Assembly: GCF_000695625.1 (NCBI RefSeq)
Contig: NZ_JMQI01000035.1
Coordinates: forward strand, 1 to 64,000
Reading direction: 5' to 3'
Source of the DNA: Amycolatopsis rifamycinica
GTDB taxonomy: Bacteria; Actinomycetota; Actinomycetes; Mycobacteriales; Pseudonocardiaceae
Length of the DNA: 64,000 nt
The position numbers were made by a program, and so were the translations under genes. Under the pieces are notes generated by a model. It saw nothing but the letters and a program-made list of their open reading frames with translations, had not been told where the DNA came from and did not search any database. This document shows positions 1-9,519 of this stretch, in pieces. Each line of letters begins with the position of its first letter. The stretch's first letter is position 1.

Positions 1-352
<352 letters not shown>

Positions 353-408
353 ACAAAGATGTTACGCATCCACTCTACGGTTCTGAAACACCACGCGTGT
401 TTCACAGT

Positions 409-527
409 GTTTCGGTGGTTATAGCGTCAGGGAAACGCCCGGTCCCATTCCGAACCCGGAAGCTAAGCCTGACAGCGCCGATGGTACTGCAACCGAAGGG
501 TTGTGGGAGAGTAGGACACCGCCGAAC
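409..527 (+). rRNA. rrf: 5S ribosomal RNA
   Basis: This is a complete 5S rRNA of about 118 nt. The ends TTTCGGTGGT and ACACCGCCGAAC pair to close helix I, and the conserved loop CCCATTCCGAACCCGGAAG lies between. It is the last gene of the rrn operon and is followed by a strong terminator. Confidence 0.96.
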
Positions 528-535
528 TTACTTTG

Positions 536-592
536 AGAAAAGGGCCTGGGCCCGGTAGAGACCAACAGTCTCCCGGCCCAGGCCCTTTCTCC
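536..592 (+). terminator. rrn operon terminator
   Basis: Long GC-rich inverted repeat just after the 5S gene. The arms AAAGGGCCTGGGC and GCCCAGGCCCTTT enclose a loop of about 20 nt and the 3' side ends in a pyrimidine-rich stretch. It fits a factor-independent terminator for the rRNA operon. Confidence 0.85.
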
Positions 593-607
593 ATTCCCGG
601 CCCCGGC

Positions 608-867
608 CGTGTCGACCCCCCAATCACACGTGTCGACCTCCTGATCACGCCGGCCGACCGTTCCGGCGTGTTGTGTCGTCCGTCTGGGTACGCGTGTCGT
701 CCATCGGGACACGCGTGTCGTCCGTTCCGGTACGGGTCGCCGGCGACCCGGCCTGGAACTCACGTGATCAGAAGGTCAACTCCCGTGACTGGAGAGTCGA
801 CTCCCGTGATTGAAGGGACGACACGCGTGCCTGGGTGGACGACACGCGTACTTAGGCGGACGACACG
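608..867. repeat. Inverted array of 21-bp repeats
   Basis: This gene-free stretch holds eleven degenerate 21-bp units. Six forward units start at 608, 629, 650, 672, 693 and 714. Five units in the opposite orientation start at 763, 784, 805, 826 and 847. The common core is CGTGTCGWCC, then about five variable bases, then an ATCACG-like end. Several units are themselves partly palindromic, for example the one at 693 (CGTGTC ... GACACG). The two halves are reverse complements, so the block is one large imperfect inverted repeat around a GC-rich spacer at 735-762. No reading frame in it looks coding. Function unknown. Confidence 0.8.
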
Positions 868-889
868 GGGTGGGGGCGGGTGAGGCATG

Positions 890-926
890 AAGGGGGGGTC
901 AGGAGCGGAGCTCCTGACCCCCCCTT
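890..926 (-). terminator. Terminator of the L,D-transpeptidase gene
   Basis: Perfect 17-bp stem with a 3-nt GGA loop (arms beginning AAGGGGGGG and ending CCCCCCCTT), 40 bases past the stop codon of the transpeptidase gene. It could act in both directions and isolates the gene from the repeat array. Confidence 0.8.
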
Positions 927-965
927 GCCTGGTAGGCCGGTAGGTGAGTGGCGGGAAGGTGACGG

Positions 966-2177
966 TTACTTGATGGCCGAGCCGGCTTGCCAGTCGGGCC
1001 AGGACTTGGACCAGTCGCCGTACAGGTCCCAGACCGGGAGCTGGGGGCCGCCCGAGTTGGTCACCTCCACGACGTCGCCCAGGCCCATGTTCTGGAAGAA
1101 CCACTGGGCGTTCGCGTCGTTCAGGTTGATGCACCCGTGCGACACGTTCGAACTGCCCTGCTGGCCCACGCTGTTCGGGTTCTCGTGGACGAACTCGCCG
1201 TCGTTGGAAATGCGTTCCGACCACTTTTCGTTCGAGCGGTACGCCTTCGGATCCGGCGGGCAGACGCCGTAGGTGCAGGAATCCATCGTGTAATTGGCCT
1301 GCTTGTCCGAAATCACGTGCGCGCCCAGGTGGGTCGGCGTGGCGTCCTTGCCCATCGAAATCGGCATCGACTTCACCATCTGGCCGTTGTGGAAGATCTG
1401 CATCTGCTCGGTGTTCCCGTCCGCCTTCGCGATCCAGGAATCGTGGACCTTGTACGTTTCCGTGCGGTCCTCCGCGCCGAACACGCCGCCGCCGAAGTCG
1501 ACGCCGTAGATCTTCGCCGTCACCTTCAGCGTTGTGCCGGCCTTCCAGTACTCCTTCGGCCGGTAGTGGACGTTCGAGTCGTCGATCCAGTACCAGCCGC
1601 CCTCCTGCTTCGGGGTCGACTCGACCGTCAGGGCCTTCTCGACCGCCGCCTTGTTCTTGACGGCGACTTTGCCGAAGCTGAACACGATCGGCTGGCCGAC
1701 GCCGACGCCCGTGCTCGCCACCGCGGATGGCGCCGGGATCAAATTGGCGTTCGCCTGCTTCTTCGGCGACAGCGTCGTGATCTGGTTGGCCTGCTCGACC
1801 GGCTTCCCGTTGCTGCCCTGCGCGTGCGCGACGATCTTGTACGTCGCGCCGTAGCCGAGCGGCTCGGTGGACGTCCAGCTCGACCCGTCCGCCGCCAGCT
1901 TGCCGGCGACCGTCTTCCCCTTGGCCGGGTTGGTCACCGTGACGTCGAGGAGTTTCCCGTTGGCCGCCTTGACGACGATCGGCATCGCCGGGTTCACCGC
2001 CGTGCCGCCGGCGGGCTCGAACGTGACCGCGACCGGCGTGTCGGACGGCGCGGCCGAGCCCGACGCCGGGTCCCCGCCGGCGGGCGAACCACCGTCGTCA
2101 CCGGACGAACAGGCGGAAAGCAGCAGTGCTCCGGCGAGGATTCCGGCCACCGAAAGTAAAATCTTCTTGGGGAGCAT
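966..2177 (-). CDS. L,D-transpeptidase lipoprotein (LdtMt2-like)
   Basis: Peptidoglycan cross-linking enzyme of about 403 residues that makes 3-3 bonds between stem peptides outside the membrane. The N-terminus is a lipoprotein signal with lipobox LLSAC. Ig-like repeats follow, then a C-terminal YkuD domain with the active-site motif SHGCINL (Cys349) and an upstream histidine region (THLGAHVI). Length and layout match mycobacterial LdtMt2. The start at 2177 is preferred because it begins the signal peptide directly and has a purine-rich stretch before it. An in-frame ATG at 2222 would add 15 residues that do not fit a signal peptide. Confidence 0.92.
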   Translation of the reverse strand: MLPKKILLSVAGILAGALLLSACSSGDDGGSPAGGDPASGSAAPSDTPVAVTFEPAGGTAVNPAMPIVVKAANGKLLDVTVTNPAKGKTVAGKLAADGSSWTSTEPLGYGATYKIVAHAQGSNGKPVEQANQITTLSPKKQANANLIPAPSAVASTGVGVGQPIVFSFGKVAVKNKAAVEKALTVESTPKQEGGWYWIDDSNVHYRPKEYWKAGTTLKVTAKIYGVDFGGGVFGAEDRTETYKVHDSWIAKADGNTEQMQIFHNGQMVKSMPISMGKDATPTHLGAHVISDKQANYTMDSCTYGVCPPDPKAYRSNEKWSERISNDGEFVHENPNSVGQQGSSNVSHGCINLNDANAQWFFQNMGLGDVVEVTNSGGPQLPVWDLYGDWSKSWPDWQAGSAIK

Positions 2178-2280
2178 ATTGTCTCTTTTTGGGAATTGGG
2201 ATCGGCGGGCATTCGTCATCAAAACTACGCGATAGCGATGACGTTCTTGCCGTCGGATCGGTGCATCCGCGTGACGTGGA

Positions 2281-3150
2281 TCACGTAATGACGAGGCCGG
2301 GTGCGCCGTAAAGTCCCGGCCCGTTCACCGAGATCGAGCCGAGGAACTCGCGCGCCGCCGAATACGCCTCGTCCGCCAGTGCTTCCGTGTGCCCGAAATC
2401 CAGCGGGTTCACCCGGACCGGCGCGGGCCCCGGCAGGTACAGCACCGGCACCCGCGCCGCCGCCACCGGCGCCTCCAGCACGGCCTGGTTCCGCATGCTG
2501 ATCATCGCGGTGAACATCATCACCTCGGCGAACGTCCGCGGCGCGCCCGGCAGCTTCCCGGGGAACGCGCAGTCGAGCACCACCAGGGACTCCGCCCCCA
2601 TCGCGAGGGCCTGCCGCATCGGCACGTTCGCGACGAGCCCGCCGTCGTACAGCAGCCGCCCGTCGTGCTCCACCGGCGGGAAGATCCCCGGGATCGCGCA
2701 GCTCGCCAGCAGTGGCTCGAGCAGGCGCCCGGACCGGATCAGCAACGGCTCGGCCGTGTCGACCTGGGTGGTGACGACGCCCAGCGGCAGCGGCAGGTCC
2801 TCGAAGCGCGTCGAAGCGCCGAGGTGGTCGGCGATGATCCCGGCCAGGCCGGTGTTGGGGAACAGGTGCGTCTTGCTCTGCGTCAGCGTCCGGACGCGGC
2901 TGAGCACGCCACCGGGGAACGCCTCGGCCCGCGTCATGTGCGCCCAGATGTCGTGCAGCCCGGCGAGCGCGTCGGTGCCGGAGCGGGCCAGGACGGCGGC
3001 GTTGAGCGAACCGACCGACGTGCCGGTCACGATGTCCGGCGTCAGCCCGGCCTCGGTCAGGGCGCGCAGCATGCCGACCTGCATGGCGCCGAGGCTGCCG
3101 CCCCCGCCGAGGACGAAGCCGATCGGCCGGGGGAGATCCGCGAGACTCAT
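2281..3150 (-). CDS. Patatin-like phospholipase family protein
   Basis: Probable lipid acyl hydrolase of 289 residues. It carries the patatin features in order: a glycine-rich oxyanion loop (GGGGSLGAMQ, residues 14-23), the nucleophile elbow GTSVG, and the catalytic aspartate in YDGGLVANVP, giving a Ser-Asp dyad. There is no signal peptide, so it probably acts in the cytosol or at the inner face of the membrane. It lies 17 bases after the DedA gene in the same direction but has its own candidate -10 (TACATT, 7 nt before the ATG). The physiological substrate cannot be read from the sequence. Confidence 0.9.
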   Translation of the reverse strand: MSLADLPRPIGFVLGGGGSLGAMQVGMLRALTEAGLTPDIVTGTSVGSLNAAVLARSGTDALAGLHDIWAHMTRAEAFPGGVLSRVRTLTQSKTHLFPNTGLAGIIADHLGASTRFEDLPLPLGVVTTQVDTAEPLLIRSGRLLEPLLASCAIPGIFPPVEHDGRLLYDGGLVANVPMRQALAMGAESLVVLDCAFPGKLPGAPRTFAEVMMFTAMISMRNQAVLEAPVAAARVPVLYLPGPAPVRVNPLDFGHTEALADEAYSAAREFLGSISVNGPGLYGAPGLVIT

Positions 3151-3167
3151 GCCGCCGAATGTAGTAC

Positions 3168-3815
3168 TCAGGGCACGCGTTCGGGCTCTCGCTCGGGCGT
3201 GGCCGCCGCCTTGCGCTTCTTCAGCCGCAGCAGGAAGAACACGGCCACCGCGGCGAGCACGGCGACCACGATCAGGCCGCCGGTGTTCAGGACGCCTTCG
3301 ATGCGCTTGGCGGCTTCGCCCAGCGCCGCGCCGATGCTGATGTGGGCCAGCGACCAGCAGAACGCGCCCGCCGCGGCGGCCGGCAGGAACTTGCGGAACG
3401 GCAGTCCGGAAGTTCCGGCCGCGGCCGGCGTCAGGGTCCGGATCACCGGCAGGAACCGGGCGAAGAACACCGCCCAGGCGCCCCGGCGCTCGAGGACGCC
3501 GGTGGCCTTGTCCCAGGCCTCCAGGCCGTACTTGCGGATCAGCTTGGTCTCACGCAGGCGGGGCCCGAAACGGCGGCCGATGACGTAGCCGAGCGCGTCG
3601 CCGGCCGTCGCGCAGAGGGTGACGACCAGCCACAGGACCAGGAACCGCGGGACGGTGTTCGCCGTCGTCGCGGCGACGAGCAGCCCGGATTCGCCGGGCG
3701 CCACGAAGCCCAGCCCGATCGTGCACTCGGCGAACACCAGGCCGCCGGTCGCGGCGACGAGCCCCGGTTCCGGGAGTCCTTGCAACCAGCTGAGGAGGTC
3801 CGAAACCAGGGCCAT
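3168..3815 (-). CDS. DedA family membrane protein
   Basis: Integral membrane protein of 215 residues of the DedA/VTT family, whose members are linked to lipid carrier recycling and membrane homeostasis. The family motif FARFLPVIRTLTPAAAG is present near residues 117-133, together with the half-helix region GLGFVAPGESGLL and a C-terminal helix followed by a basic tail. Candidate -10 TAAAGT lies 6 nt before the ATG, so the message may be leaderless. It probably shares a transcript with the patatin gene downstream. Confidence 0.92.
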   Translation of the reverse strand: MALVSDLLSWLQGLPEPGLVAATGGLVFAECTIGLGFVAPGESGLLVAATTANTVPRFLVLWLVVTLCATAGDALGYVIGRRFGPRLRETKLIRKYGLEAWDKATGVLERRGAWAVFFARFLPVIRTLTPAAAGTSGLPFRKFLPAAAAGAFCWSLAHISIGAALGEAAKRIEGVLNTGGLIVVAVLAAVAVFFLLRLKKRKAAATPEREPERVP

Positions 3816-3859
3816 GCCGCCACTTTACCGATCCTTTAAGGATGGTGGGGTGACGTGGG

Positions 3860-4861
3860 TCACCGAGCCAGGAGCGACGCGGCTTCCTGCGCGGCGGGGC
3901 CTTCGGCCGCCAGGTGCTGCAGGTTCTCGGGCAGTACCTCGCCCCGGTGGGCCTTGGTCTGGGCGTAGAGCCGCCCCGCGCGGTACGAGGAGCGCACCAG
4001 CGGCCCGGCCATGACGCCGGCGAAGCCCATCGCCTCGGCCGCCTTCGAGTGCTCGACGAACTCCTCCGGCTTCACCCACCGGTCCACCGGGTGGTGCCGG
4101 GCAGAGGGACGCAGGTACTGCGTAATCGTCAAGATCTCACAGCCCGCATCGACCAGATCCCGCATCGCCGGAGCCACCTCGTCCGGCGTTTCACCCATGC
4201 CGAGGATCAGGTTCGACTTGGTCACCAAACCGGCCTCACGCGCCTTCGTGATGACCTCCAGCGAACGCGCATACCGGAACCCGGGACGGATCCGCTTGAA
4301 AATCCGCGGCACCGTCTCCACGTTGTGCGCCAGCACCTCCGGCCGCGACCCGAACACCTCCGCCAGCTGGTCCGGATCCGCGTTGAAGTCCGGGATCAGC
4401 AACTCCACACCTGTACCGGGATTCAAGTCGTGGATCTGCCGGACGGTCTCCGCGTAGAGCCAGGCACCGCCATCGGGCAGGTCATCCCGGGCCACACCGG
4501 TGACCGTCGAATACCGCAATCCCATGGCCTGTACCGACTCCGCGACCTTCCGCGGCTCGGTACGGTCCAGCTCGGCCGGCTTCCCGGTATCGATCTGGCA
4601 GAAGTCACAACGCCGGGTGCATTGGTCGCCGCCGATGAGGAATGTGGCTTCGCGGTCTTCCCAGCACTCGTAGATGTTCGGACAACCGGCCTCTTCGCAC
4701 ACCGTGTGCAAACCCTCGCGGCGAACCAGACCCTTGAGCTCGGTGAACTCCGGACCCATCCGCACCCGCGTCTTGATCCACGACGGCTTCTTCTCGATCG
4801 GCGTCTCACTGTTGCGAACCTCGAGACGCAGCAGCTTCCGGCCTTCAGGCGCAGCACTCAC
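3860..4861 (-). CDS. lipA: Lipoyl synthase
   Basis: Radical SAM enzyme of 333 residues that inserts two sulfurs into the octanoyl group on lipoyl domains. Both Fe-S cluster motifs are intact: the auxiliary cluster cysteines C55, C60 and C66 ([12 protein letters not shown]) and the radical SAM cysteines C81, C85 and C88 (CTRRCDFC). Its partner lipB is about 3.3 kb away, separated by a dehydrogenase, a TetR switch and an oxidoreductase, although the two are usually adjacent in actinobacteria. A TACGGT hexamer lies 7 nt before the GTG start, which fits a leaderless message. The substrates, lipoyl domains of E2, are encoded at 10.5 kb. Confidence 0.98.
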   Translation of the reverse strand: MSAAPEGRKLLRLEVRNSETPIEKKPSWIKTRVRMGPEFTELKGLVRREGLHTVCEEAGCPNIYECWEDREATFLIGGDQCTRRCDFCQIDTGKPAELDRTEPRKVAESVQAMGLRYSTVTGVARDDLPDGGAWLYAETVRQIHDLNPGTGVELLIPDFNADPDQLAEVFGSRPEVLAHNVETVPRIFKRIRPGFRYARSLEVITKAREAGLVTKSNLILGMGETPDEVAPAMRDLVDAGCEILTITQYLRPSARHHPVDRWVKPEEFVEHSKAAEAMGFAGVMAGPLVRSSYRAGRLYAQTKAHRGEVLPENLQHLAAEGPAAQEAASLLAR

Positions 4862-4886
4862 GCCCTCAACCGTACGCCCGTCCGGG

Positions 4887-5837
4887 TTAAGCGGGATCCG
4901 GGGTGACGCCGGTCAGCTTCGCGGTGACATCCCACAACGCCGCCCCCAGCGGCTCGCTGCGCGCGGCCGCCAGGGGGTGCGTCTTGACCGGGTTGCCGCG
5001 CAGGCCGCCGAGGCCGCCCGGGACGATGTAATCGCCGCCTTCGACGCCGTCCGTCGTGGCCGCGTACAGCTGCGGCAGCGCGCCCTGGCGGACGTTCTGC
5101 GCGAACAGGATCTCGCCGATCTTGTGGCCGCCGGCGATGACCGACCGGACCACCGGGTTGGTGTACGACCGCGCCATGCCGCTGCCGAGGCCGGTCGCGG
5201 TGTAGCCGGGGTGGGCGGCGACGCTGACGACGTCGTCGCCGGCCGCGCGCAGCCGCCGGTCGAGTTCGATGGCGAACACCTGGTTCGCCAGCTTCGACTG
5301 CCCGTACGCGGTCGCCGGGTTGTAGCGGCGGTGCTCGGCGTTGGGGTCTTCGACGTCGATCCGGGCGCCGACGGCGGCCAGGCTCGACAGCGCGACGACG
5401 CGGGCGTGCCGTCCGCCGCGCAGGGCGGGCAGCAGCAGCCAGGTCAGCGCCGCGTGCCCGAGGTGGTTGGTGCCGAACTGCAGCTCGAAGCCGTCGGCGG
5501 TGCGGCCGCGGGCGGTGGCCATCACGCCCGCGTTGTTGACCAGCACGTCGAGGGTGTCGCCGGTGCGTTCCCGCACCGTCGCGGCGGCCGCGCGCACCGA
5601 CGCGAGTTCGCTCAGGTCCAGTGGGACGAGCTCGGGTTCGGCGCCCGCGGCGGCCGCTTTCACGAGATCGAGTGCCTTCGCGCCGCGTTCGGCGGAGCGG
5701 CAGGCGAGGAGCACGCGGGCCCCCTTGCCCGCGAGCACCTCGGCGGTGCGCAGCCCCAGACCGGAGTTCGCCCCGGTGACCAGGACGGTCCGGCCACTCT
5801 GGTCGGCGATGTCGGCTTCGGTCCAGCGCTGGGTCAT
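4887..5837 (-). CDS. Short-chain dehydrogenase/reductase family oxidoreductase
   Basis: NAD(P)-dependent oxidoreductase of 316 residues. The cofactor motif TGANSGLG is at residues 21-28, NNAGVM marks the structural NAG site, and YGQSKLAN is the catalytic Tyr-x-x-x-Lys. Sequence features resemble the retinol dehydrogenase/protochlorophyllide reductase-like group that is abundant in actinomycetes. The substrate is not predictable. It lies 18 bases after the small helical gene 5856-6377 and 25 bases before lipA, so the three may be co-transcribed. Confidence 0.9.
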   Translation of the reverse strand: MTQRWTEADIADQSGRTVLVTGANSGLGLRTAEVLAGKGARVLLACRSAERGAKALDLVKAAAAGAEPELVPLDLSELASVRAAAATVRERTGDTLDVLVNNAGVMATARGRTADGFELQFGTNHLGHAALTWLLLPALRGGRHARVVALSSLAAVGARIDVEDPNAEHRRYNPATAYGQSKLANQVFAIELDRRLRAAGDDVVSVAAHPGYTATGLGSGMARSYTNPVVRSVIAGGHKIGEILFAQNVRQGALPQLYAATTDGVEGGDYIVPGGLGGLRGNPVKTHPLAAARSEPLGAALWDVTAKLTGVTPDPA

Positions 5838-5855
5838 GCGCTTACTTAACTCCGT

Positions 5856-6377
5856 TTACGCGCTGGGCGCGAGCAACCGGCGAAGGTGTCCGAACACCGG
5901 ACGGCGACGCGCGGACTCATCGCGGTTCGCGCGCAGCAGCGCCTCGAAGGCGCGGCCCACCTTGACGATCTCGCCGGCGGGCTCGCGCGGGTCGGCCAGC
6001 CCGGCCGTGACGGCGAGCATCCGCAGCTCACCCTCGTGCATCCGGCGCAGCGACGCGTGCCGCTCGTAGGCGCCGTCGAGGACCGCGCGCAGGTCGGCGT
6101 GCTCGTCGACGGCGGCGCGCCAGGCGCGGGTGACGGCGTCGACGTGGTCGCCGAGGCCGTCGGCGTCGTCCGGGTCGGCGACCTCGGAGCGCAGGCGGCC
6201 GCTCAGCGTGCGCGTCCACTGGTACTGCAGGGCGGTGAGGACGTTCTCCTCGGTGCCGAAGTACTCCTCGGCGCCGGGTACCTCCTCGAGCGGCAGCGGC
6301 TCGCCCGGGTTCCGGGCGGCCAGGCGGACAGTGGCTTCGAGAATTTCCTGACGTCGGTAGAAGTCGGTCCAGCTCAT
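5856..6377 (-). CDS. Hypothetical helical protein, TetR-like
   Basis: Protein of 173 residues that I cannot assign firmly. It is almost entirely alpha-helical, with no signal peptide or membrane segment. The N-terminus (ILEATVRLAARNPGEPLPLE) loosely resembles the start of a TetR DNA-binding domain, but the helix-turn-helix is degenerate. It is divergent from the tetR gene at 6509 and its promoter region contains the two palindromes at 6424-6469, so it is a likely target of that regulator. A GAAGGGGAG ribosome site precedes the ATG. Confidence 0.7.
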   Translation of the reverse strand: MSWTDFYRRQEILEATVRLAARNPGEPLPLEEVPGAEEYFGTEENVLTALQYQWTRTLSGRLRSEVADPDDADGLGDHVDAVTRAWRAAVDEHADLRAVLDGAYERHASLRRMHEGELRMLAVTAGLADPREPAGEIVKVGRAFEALLRANRDESARRRPVFGHLRRLLAPSA

Positions 6378-6423
6378 CGTGTGGCTCCCCTTCCGTGGCC
6401 CGGGTCATACCGCGGGTCTGCGG

Positions 6424-6469
6424 CATACTCCCGGTACGGACCTGACGCGCCGAACATACCATGAGTATG
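6424..6469. promoter_or_regulatory. Two-site palindromic operator
   Basis: Two palindromes of the form CATAC-N5-GTAYG lie in the divergent promoter between the small helical gene and tetR. One is at 6424-6438 (CATAC ... GTACG, one mismatch) and one at 6455-6469 (CATAC ... GTATG, perfect). Their centres are 31 bp apart, about three helical turns, so two dimers could bind on one face of the DNA. They are the obvious candidate sites for the adjacent TetR protein. Confidence 0.6.
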
Positions 6470-6508
6470 GAGAGCTGTTTCCGGCGTAAAGTTGTGAAGG
6501 TGGCGACA

Positions 6509-7120
6509 ATGAGGTCCAGACGACTCGACTACTCCGAGTCGACGCGGTCCGCGCTGGTCGACAGCGCGGTCGAACTGATCACCAAACGCGGTTACGCGGG
6601 GACCTCGCTCGACGAGGTCGCCAAACGCGCCCGGGTGACCAAAGGCGCCCTGTACCACCACTTCAGCGGCAAGCAGGCGTTGTTCGAAGCCGCGTTCGAC
6701 CAGGTCGAGAGCCTCGTCTACGACCGGCTGGACAAGATCATGACCGGCGAGGGCACCCCGTGGGAGCGCGCGCTCGCCGGGCTCAACGCGTTCCTCCGCG
6801 CCTGCCTCGACCCCGCCTACCAGCGGATCGCCATCCACGAGGCGCCGGTCGTGATGGGCTGGGAGCGCTGGCGCGAGGCCGAGGAGCGGTGCAGCTTCGG
6901 GCTGGTGCGGTCCGGCCTGCAGTCGCTGATCGACGCGGGCGAGGTCGAGCCGGTGCCGGTCGACGTCACCGCGCGGCTGCTGTTCGGCGCCCTGTCGAGC
7001 GCGGCGACCGAAATCGCCAGTTCGCCCGATCCGAAGAAGGTCAGCGCCGAGATCGAAGATGTGATCGTCCGCATGCTGGTCCGGCTGAGGCGCACGGAGC
7101 CCGACGTCTCTATAGGCTGA
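6509..7120 (+). CDS. TetR/AcrR family transcriptional regulator
   Basis: One-component repressor of about 203 residues. The N-terminal helix-turn-helix is typical (AVELITKRGYAGTSLDEVAK, then VTKGALYHHFSGKQALFEA), followed by a variable ligand-binding domain. The ATG at 6509 is chosen because GAAGG lies about 8 nt upstream. The in-frame ATG at 6461 falls inside the palindrome at 6455-6469, which is better explained as an operator in untranslated DNA. The 7125 oxidoreductase begins 4 bases after the stop and may be controlled with it. Confidence 0.9.
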   Translation: MRSRRLDYSESTRSALVDSAVELITKRGYAGTSLDEVAKRARVTKGALYHHFSGKQALFEAAFDQVESLVYDRLDKIMTGEGTPWERALAGLNAFLRACLDPAYQRIAIHEAPVVMGWERWREAEERCSFGLVRSGLQSLIDAGEVEPVPVDVTARLLFGALSSAATEIASSPDPKKVSAEIEDVIVRMLVRLRRTEPDVSIG

Positions 7121-7124
7121 CGTC

Positions 7125-8060
7125 GTGGACTTGAGGATCTTCACCGAGCCCCAGCAAGGGGCCAGCTACGACGACCTGCTGCGCGTCGCCAAGGCGACCG
7201 AAGCCGCCGGGTACGACGCCTTCTTCCGCAGCGACCACTACCTGAAGATGGGCTCGGCCGACGGCCTGCCCGGCCCGACCGACGCGTGGATCACCCTCGC
7301 CGGCCTGGCCAGGGAGACCAGCCGGATCCGGCTGGGCACGCTCGTCACCGCGGCGACGTTCCGCCACCCGGGACCGCTGGCCATCTCGGTGGCGCAGGTC
7401 GACCGGATGTCCGGCGGCCGCGTCGAGTTCGGTCTCGGCGCCGGCTGGTACGACGCCGAGCACGAGGCGTACGGCCTGACGCTGCCGCCGCTGAAGGAGC
7501 GCTTCGACCGCTACGCCGAGCAGCTCGAGATCGTCACCGGCCTGTGGAAGACGCCGGCGGGCTCGACGTACTCGTTCGACGGCCAGTACTACAAGCTGAC
7601 CGACTCGCCGGCGCTGCCGAAGCCGGCGCAGTCCCCGGCCCCGCCGGTGATCATCGGCGGCGGCGGCAAGAAGCGCACGCCGGCGCTGGCCGCGCGGTTC
7701 GCCGACGAGTTCAACCTGCCGTTCACCGACGCCGAGACGGCGGCGGCCCAGTTCGCCCGCGTCGAGGCCGCGGCGGCGGAGATCGGCCGCGACCCGAAGG
7801 AGATCCTGCGCTCGGTGGCGCTGGTGATCGCGGTCGGGCGGTCCGATGCGGAGGTCGCCCAGCGGGCTTCGGTCATCGGGCGCGACGTCGACGACCTGCG
7901 GGCCAACGGCCTGGCCGGGACGCCGGCGGAGGTCGTGGACCGAATCGGACAGTGGCGGGAGAAGACCGGGGTCACGCGGGTCTACCTGCAGCTGCTGGAC
8001 CTGGCGGATCTGGACCAGCTCGACCTGATCGCCGCCGAAGTGGCGCCGCAGCTGGACTGA
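7125..8060 (+). CDS. LLM class F420-dependent oxidoreductase
   Basis: Luciferase-like monooxygenase-fold protein of 311 residues, related to the actinobacterial F420-dependent subfamily. Characteristic segments include FFRSDHYLKMG near the N-terminus, RIRLGTLVTAATFRHPGPLA and GRVEFGLGAGWYDAEHEAYG. It would transfer hydride from reduced F420 to an unknown substrate in the cytosol. It follows tetR by 4 bases, but a TATAGG hexamer lies 8 nt before its GTG start inside the end of tetR, so it may also have its own leaderless promoter. Confidence 0.9.
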   Translation: MDLRIFTEPQQGASYDDLLRVAKATEAAGYDAFFRSDHYLKMGSADGLPGPTDAWITLAGLARETSRIRLGTLVTAATFRHPGPLAISVAQVDRMSGGRVEFGLGAGWYDAEHEAYGLTLPPLKERFDRYAEQLEIVTGLWKTPAGSTYSFDGQYYKLTDSPALPKPAQSPAPPVIIGGGGKKRTPALAARFADEFNLPFTDAETAAAQFARVEAAAAEIGRDPKEILRSVALVIAVGRSDAEVAQRASVIGRDVDDLRANGLAGTPAEVVDRIGQWREKTGVTRVYLQLLDLADLDQLDLIAAEVAPQLD

Positions 8061-8110
8061 GCAGCCCCCGGTTTCCACGCTGGCGGAGGGGACCGACAGT
8101 TCCGGACCGC

Positions 8111-8157
8111 GAAAGCAGGGCCGGCCTCCTGTTGTCCACAGGAGGCCGGCCGCTTTC
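8111..8157. terminator. Bidirectional terminator between convergent genes
   Basis: A 14-bp perfect stem (GGCCGGCCTCCTGT with ACAGGAGGCCGGCC, 5-nt loop), extended by outer GAAAGC/GCTTTC arms. It lies between the convergent LLM oxidoreductase and lipB genes and can serve both. Confidence 0.85.
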
Positions 8158-8899
8158 AGTTCTGCAGGGCGAACGTCACGCCCGCTGCCTCGGGGGCCTT
8201 CGGGCGGGGGAGCCAGCGGTCCTCGCTCACCGGGAGCTCACCTTCGAGGGCCGCCAAGACGGCGTCGCGGGCCAAGGGGAGTACCGCCTCCACCGTCACG
8301 TCCCGCTGGAGCTCGTACGACAGTGACGTCACGCCCGCGTCGCGGATGCCGCAGGGGACGATGTTGTCGAACGCCGTCAGGTCCGCGTTGCAGTTGAGCT
8401 CGAAGCCGTGCATCGTCACGCCGCGCTGGACGCGGATGCCGATGGCCGCGATCTTGCGCTCGATGCCGCGGTCGTCGGCCGGGATCCAGACGCCGCTGCG
8501 GCCCTCGACCCGGCCGCTGGCCACGCCGAGCTGGTCGCACACGTGGATCAGCGCCTCCTCCAGGCGCCGCACGTAGTGGACCACGTCGATCGGGTCGGCG
8601 AGCTTCACGATCGGGTAGCCGACCAGCTGGCCCGGGCCGTGCCAGGTGATCTTGCCGCCGCGGTCGACGTCGATCACCGGGGTGCCGTCCGCGGGGCGGT
8701 CGGCCGGCTCGGTGCGCTTGCCCGCCGTGTACACCGACGGGTGCTGCAGCAGGAGCATCGTGTCCGGCGCGGTGCCGTCCGCCCGGGCCGTCAAGGAGCT
8801 CCGCTGGAGCTCCCAGGCTTCGGTGTAGTCGATCGTGCCGAGCTCGCGAACGTCGACGGGCTCGGTGCTGGCGCGGCAGGAAGTGCGGGAAGAACTCAC
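8156..8899 (-). CDS. lipB: Octanoyltransferase (lipoyl(octanoyl) transferase)
   Basis: Transfers octanoate from acyl carrier protein to lipoyl domains, the first step of lipoate assembly. The 247-residue protein has [11 protein letters not shown], the substrate pocket [17 protein letters not shown], the active-site lysine region [11 protein letters not shown] and the nucleophile region [15 protein letters not shown]. The start is GTG at 8899, which overlaps the stop codon of the upstream PAP2 gene (GTGA). A TAGCCT hexamer lies 6 nt before it, so both translational coupling and a leaderless transcript are possible. Confidence 0.96.
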   Translation of the reverse strand: MSSSRTSCRASTEPVDVRELGTIDYTEAWELQRSSLTARADGTAPDTMLLLQHPSVYTAGKRTEPADRPADGTPVIDVDRGGKITWHGPGQLVGYPIVKLADPIDVVHYVRRLEEALIHVCDQLGVASGRVEGRSGVWIPADDRGIERKIAAIGIRVQRGVTMHGFELNCNADLTAFDNIVPCGIRDAGVTSLSYELQRDVTVEAVLPLARDAVLAALEGELPVSEDRWLPRPKAPEAAGVTFALQN

Positions 8900-9519
8900 C
8901 CGTCGAGGCTACGCCCGTCACCCGGGGGAAGCAGCCGCAAGGCGCACGCCGAGAGCAGCCCGACACCGGCCACCGCCAGCACTGCGCCGATCGTGTCCGT
9001 CACCCAGTGCACGCCGAGCACGACGCGGCAGGCCGCCGACAGCACCACCGCCACCGCGACGGCCGCCGCCACGCGCCGGAGGATCCGCGGCCACAGCCAC
9101 GCGCACAGCAGGAGCAGGACGAAGCCGGTGCTCGCCACCGACACCACGTGCCCGCTCGGGTAGCTCAGGTCCGGGTAGTCGCGCGGGCGTTCGCGCAGGA
9201 AGACCGGCTTGGCCGTCAGGCTGGTCAGCCGGCACAGCACCAGCACGACGGCGAGCCGCACGCACAACCCCGTGTGCTGCCGGTGCCGCAGCGCCAGTGC
9301 GAGCAGCGCCACGCCGAGCACGTACGGGAGCACCGGGCCGAGGATGTCGCTGCCGATCGCCGCCACCCGCCCGAGCGGCTGCGTGTAGACGCCGTGGAGC
9401 GCGTTCGCCACCTGGGCGTCGAGGGCCAGCGGGTGGCGGGCGACGCCGAGCCCGAGCGCGACGAAGGCCGCCACCAGCGCGAAACCGACGACGAGCCAGC
9501 GTTTCAGCGGGACGGTCAT
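8896..9519 (-). CDS. PAP2 superfamily phosphatase (membrane)
   Basis: Polytopic membrane phosphatase of 207 residues with about six hydrophobic segments. The three PAP2 motifs are readable: KPVFLRERP (K-x6-RP), YPSGH, and [12 protein letters not shown] (R-x5-H-x3-D). In the third motif the usual serine before the arginine is cysteine. Members dephosphorylate lipid phosphates such as undecaprenyl pyrophosphate or phosphatidic acid outside the membrane. It overlaps the epimerase gene upstream by ATGA and lipB downstream by GTGA, so the three are translationally linked. Confidence 0.88.
   Translation of the reverse strand: MTVPLKRWLVVGFALVAAFVALGLGVARHPLALDAQVANALHGVYTQPLGRVAAIGSDILGPVLPYVLGVALLALALRHRQHTGLCVRLAVVLVLCRLTSLTAKPVFLRERPRDYPDLSYPSGHVVSVASTGFVLLLLCAWLWPRILRRVAAAVAVAVVLSAACRVVLGVHWVTDTIGAVLAVAGVGLLSACALRLLPPGDGRSLDG

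Noticed and set aside
608-867. CRISPR array
   Set aside because: The units are contiguous 21-bp repeats with no unique spacers, they reverse orientation in the middle, and no cas gene is present.
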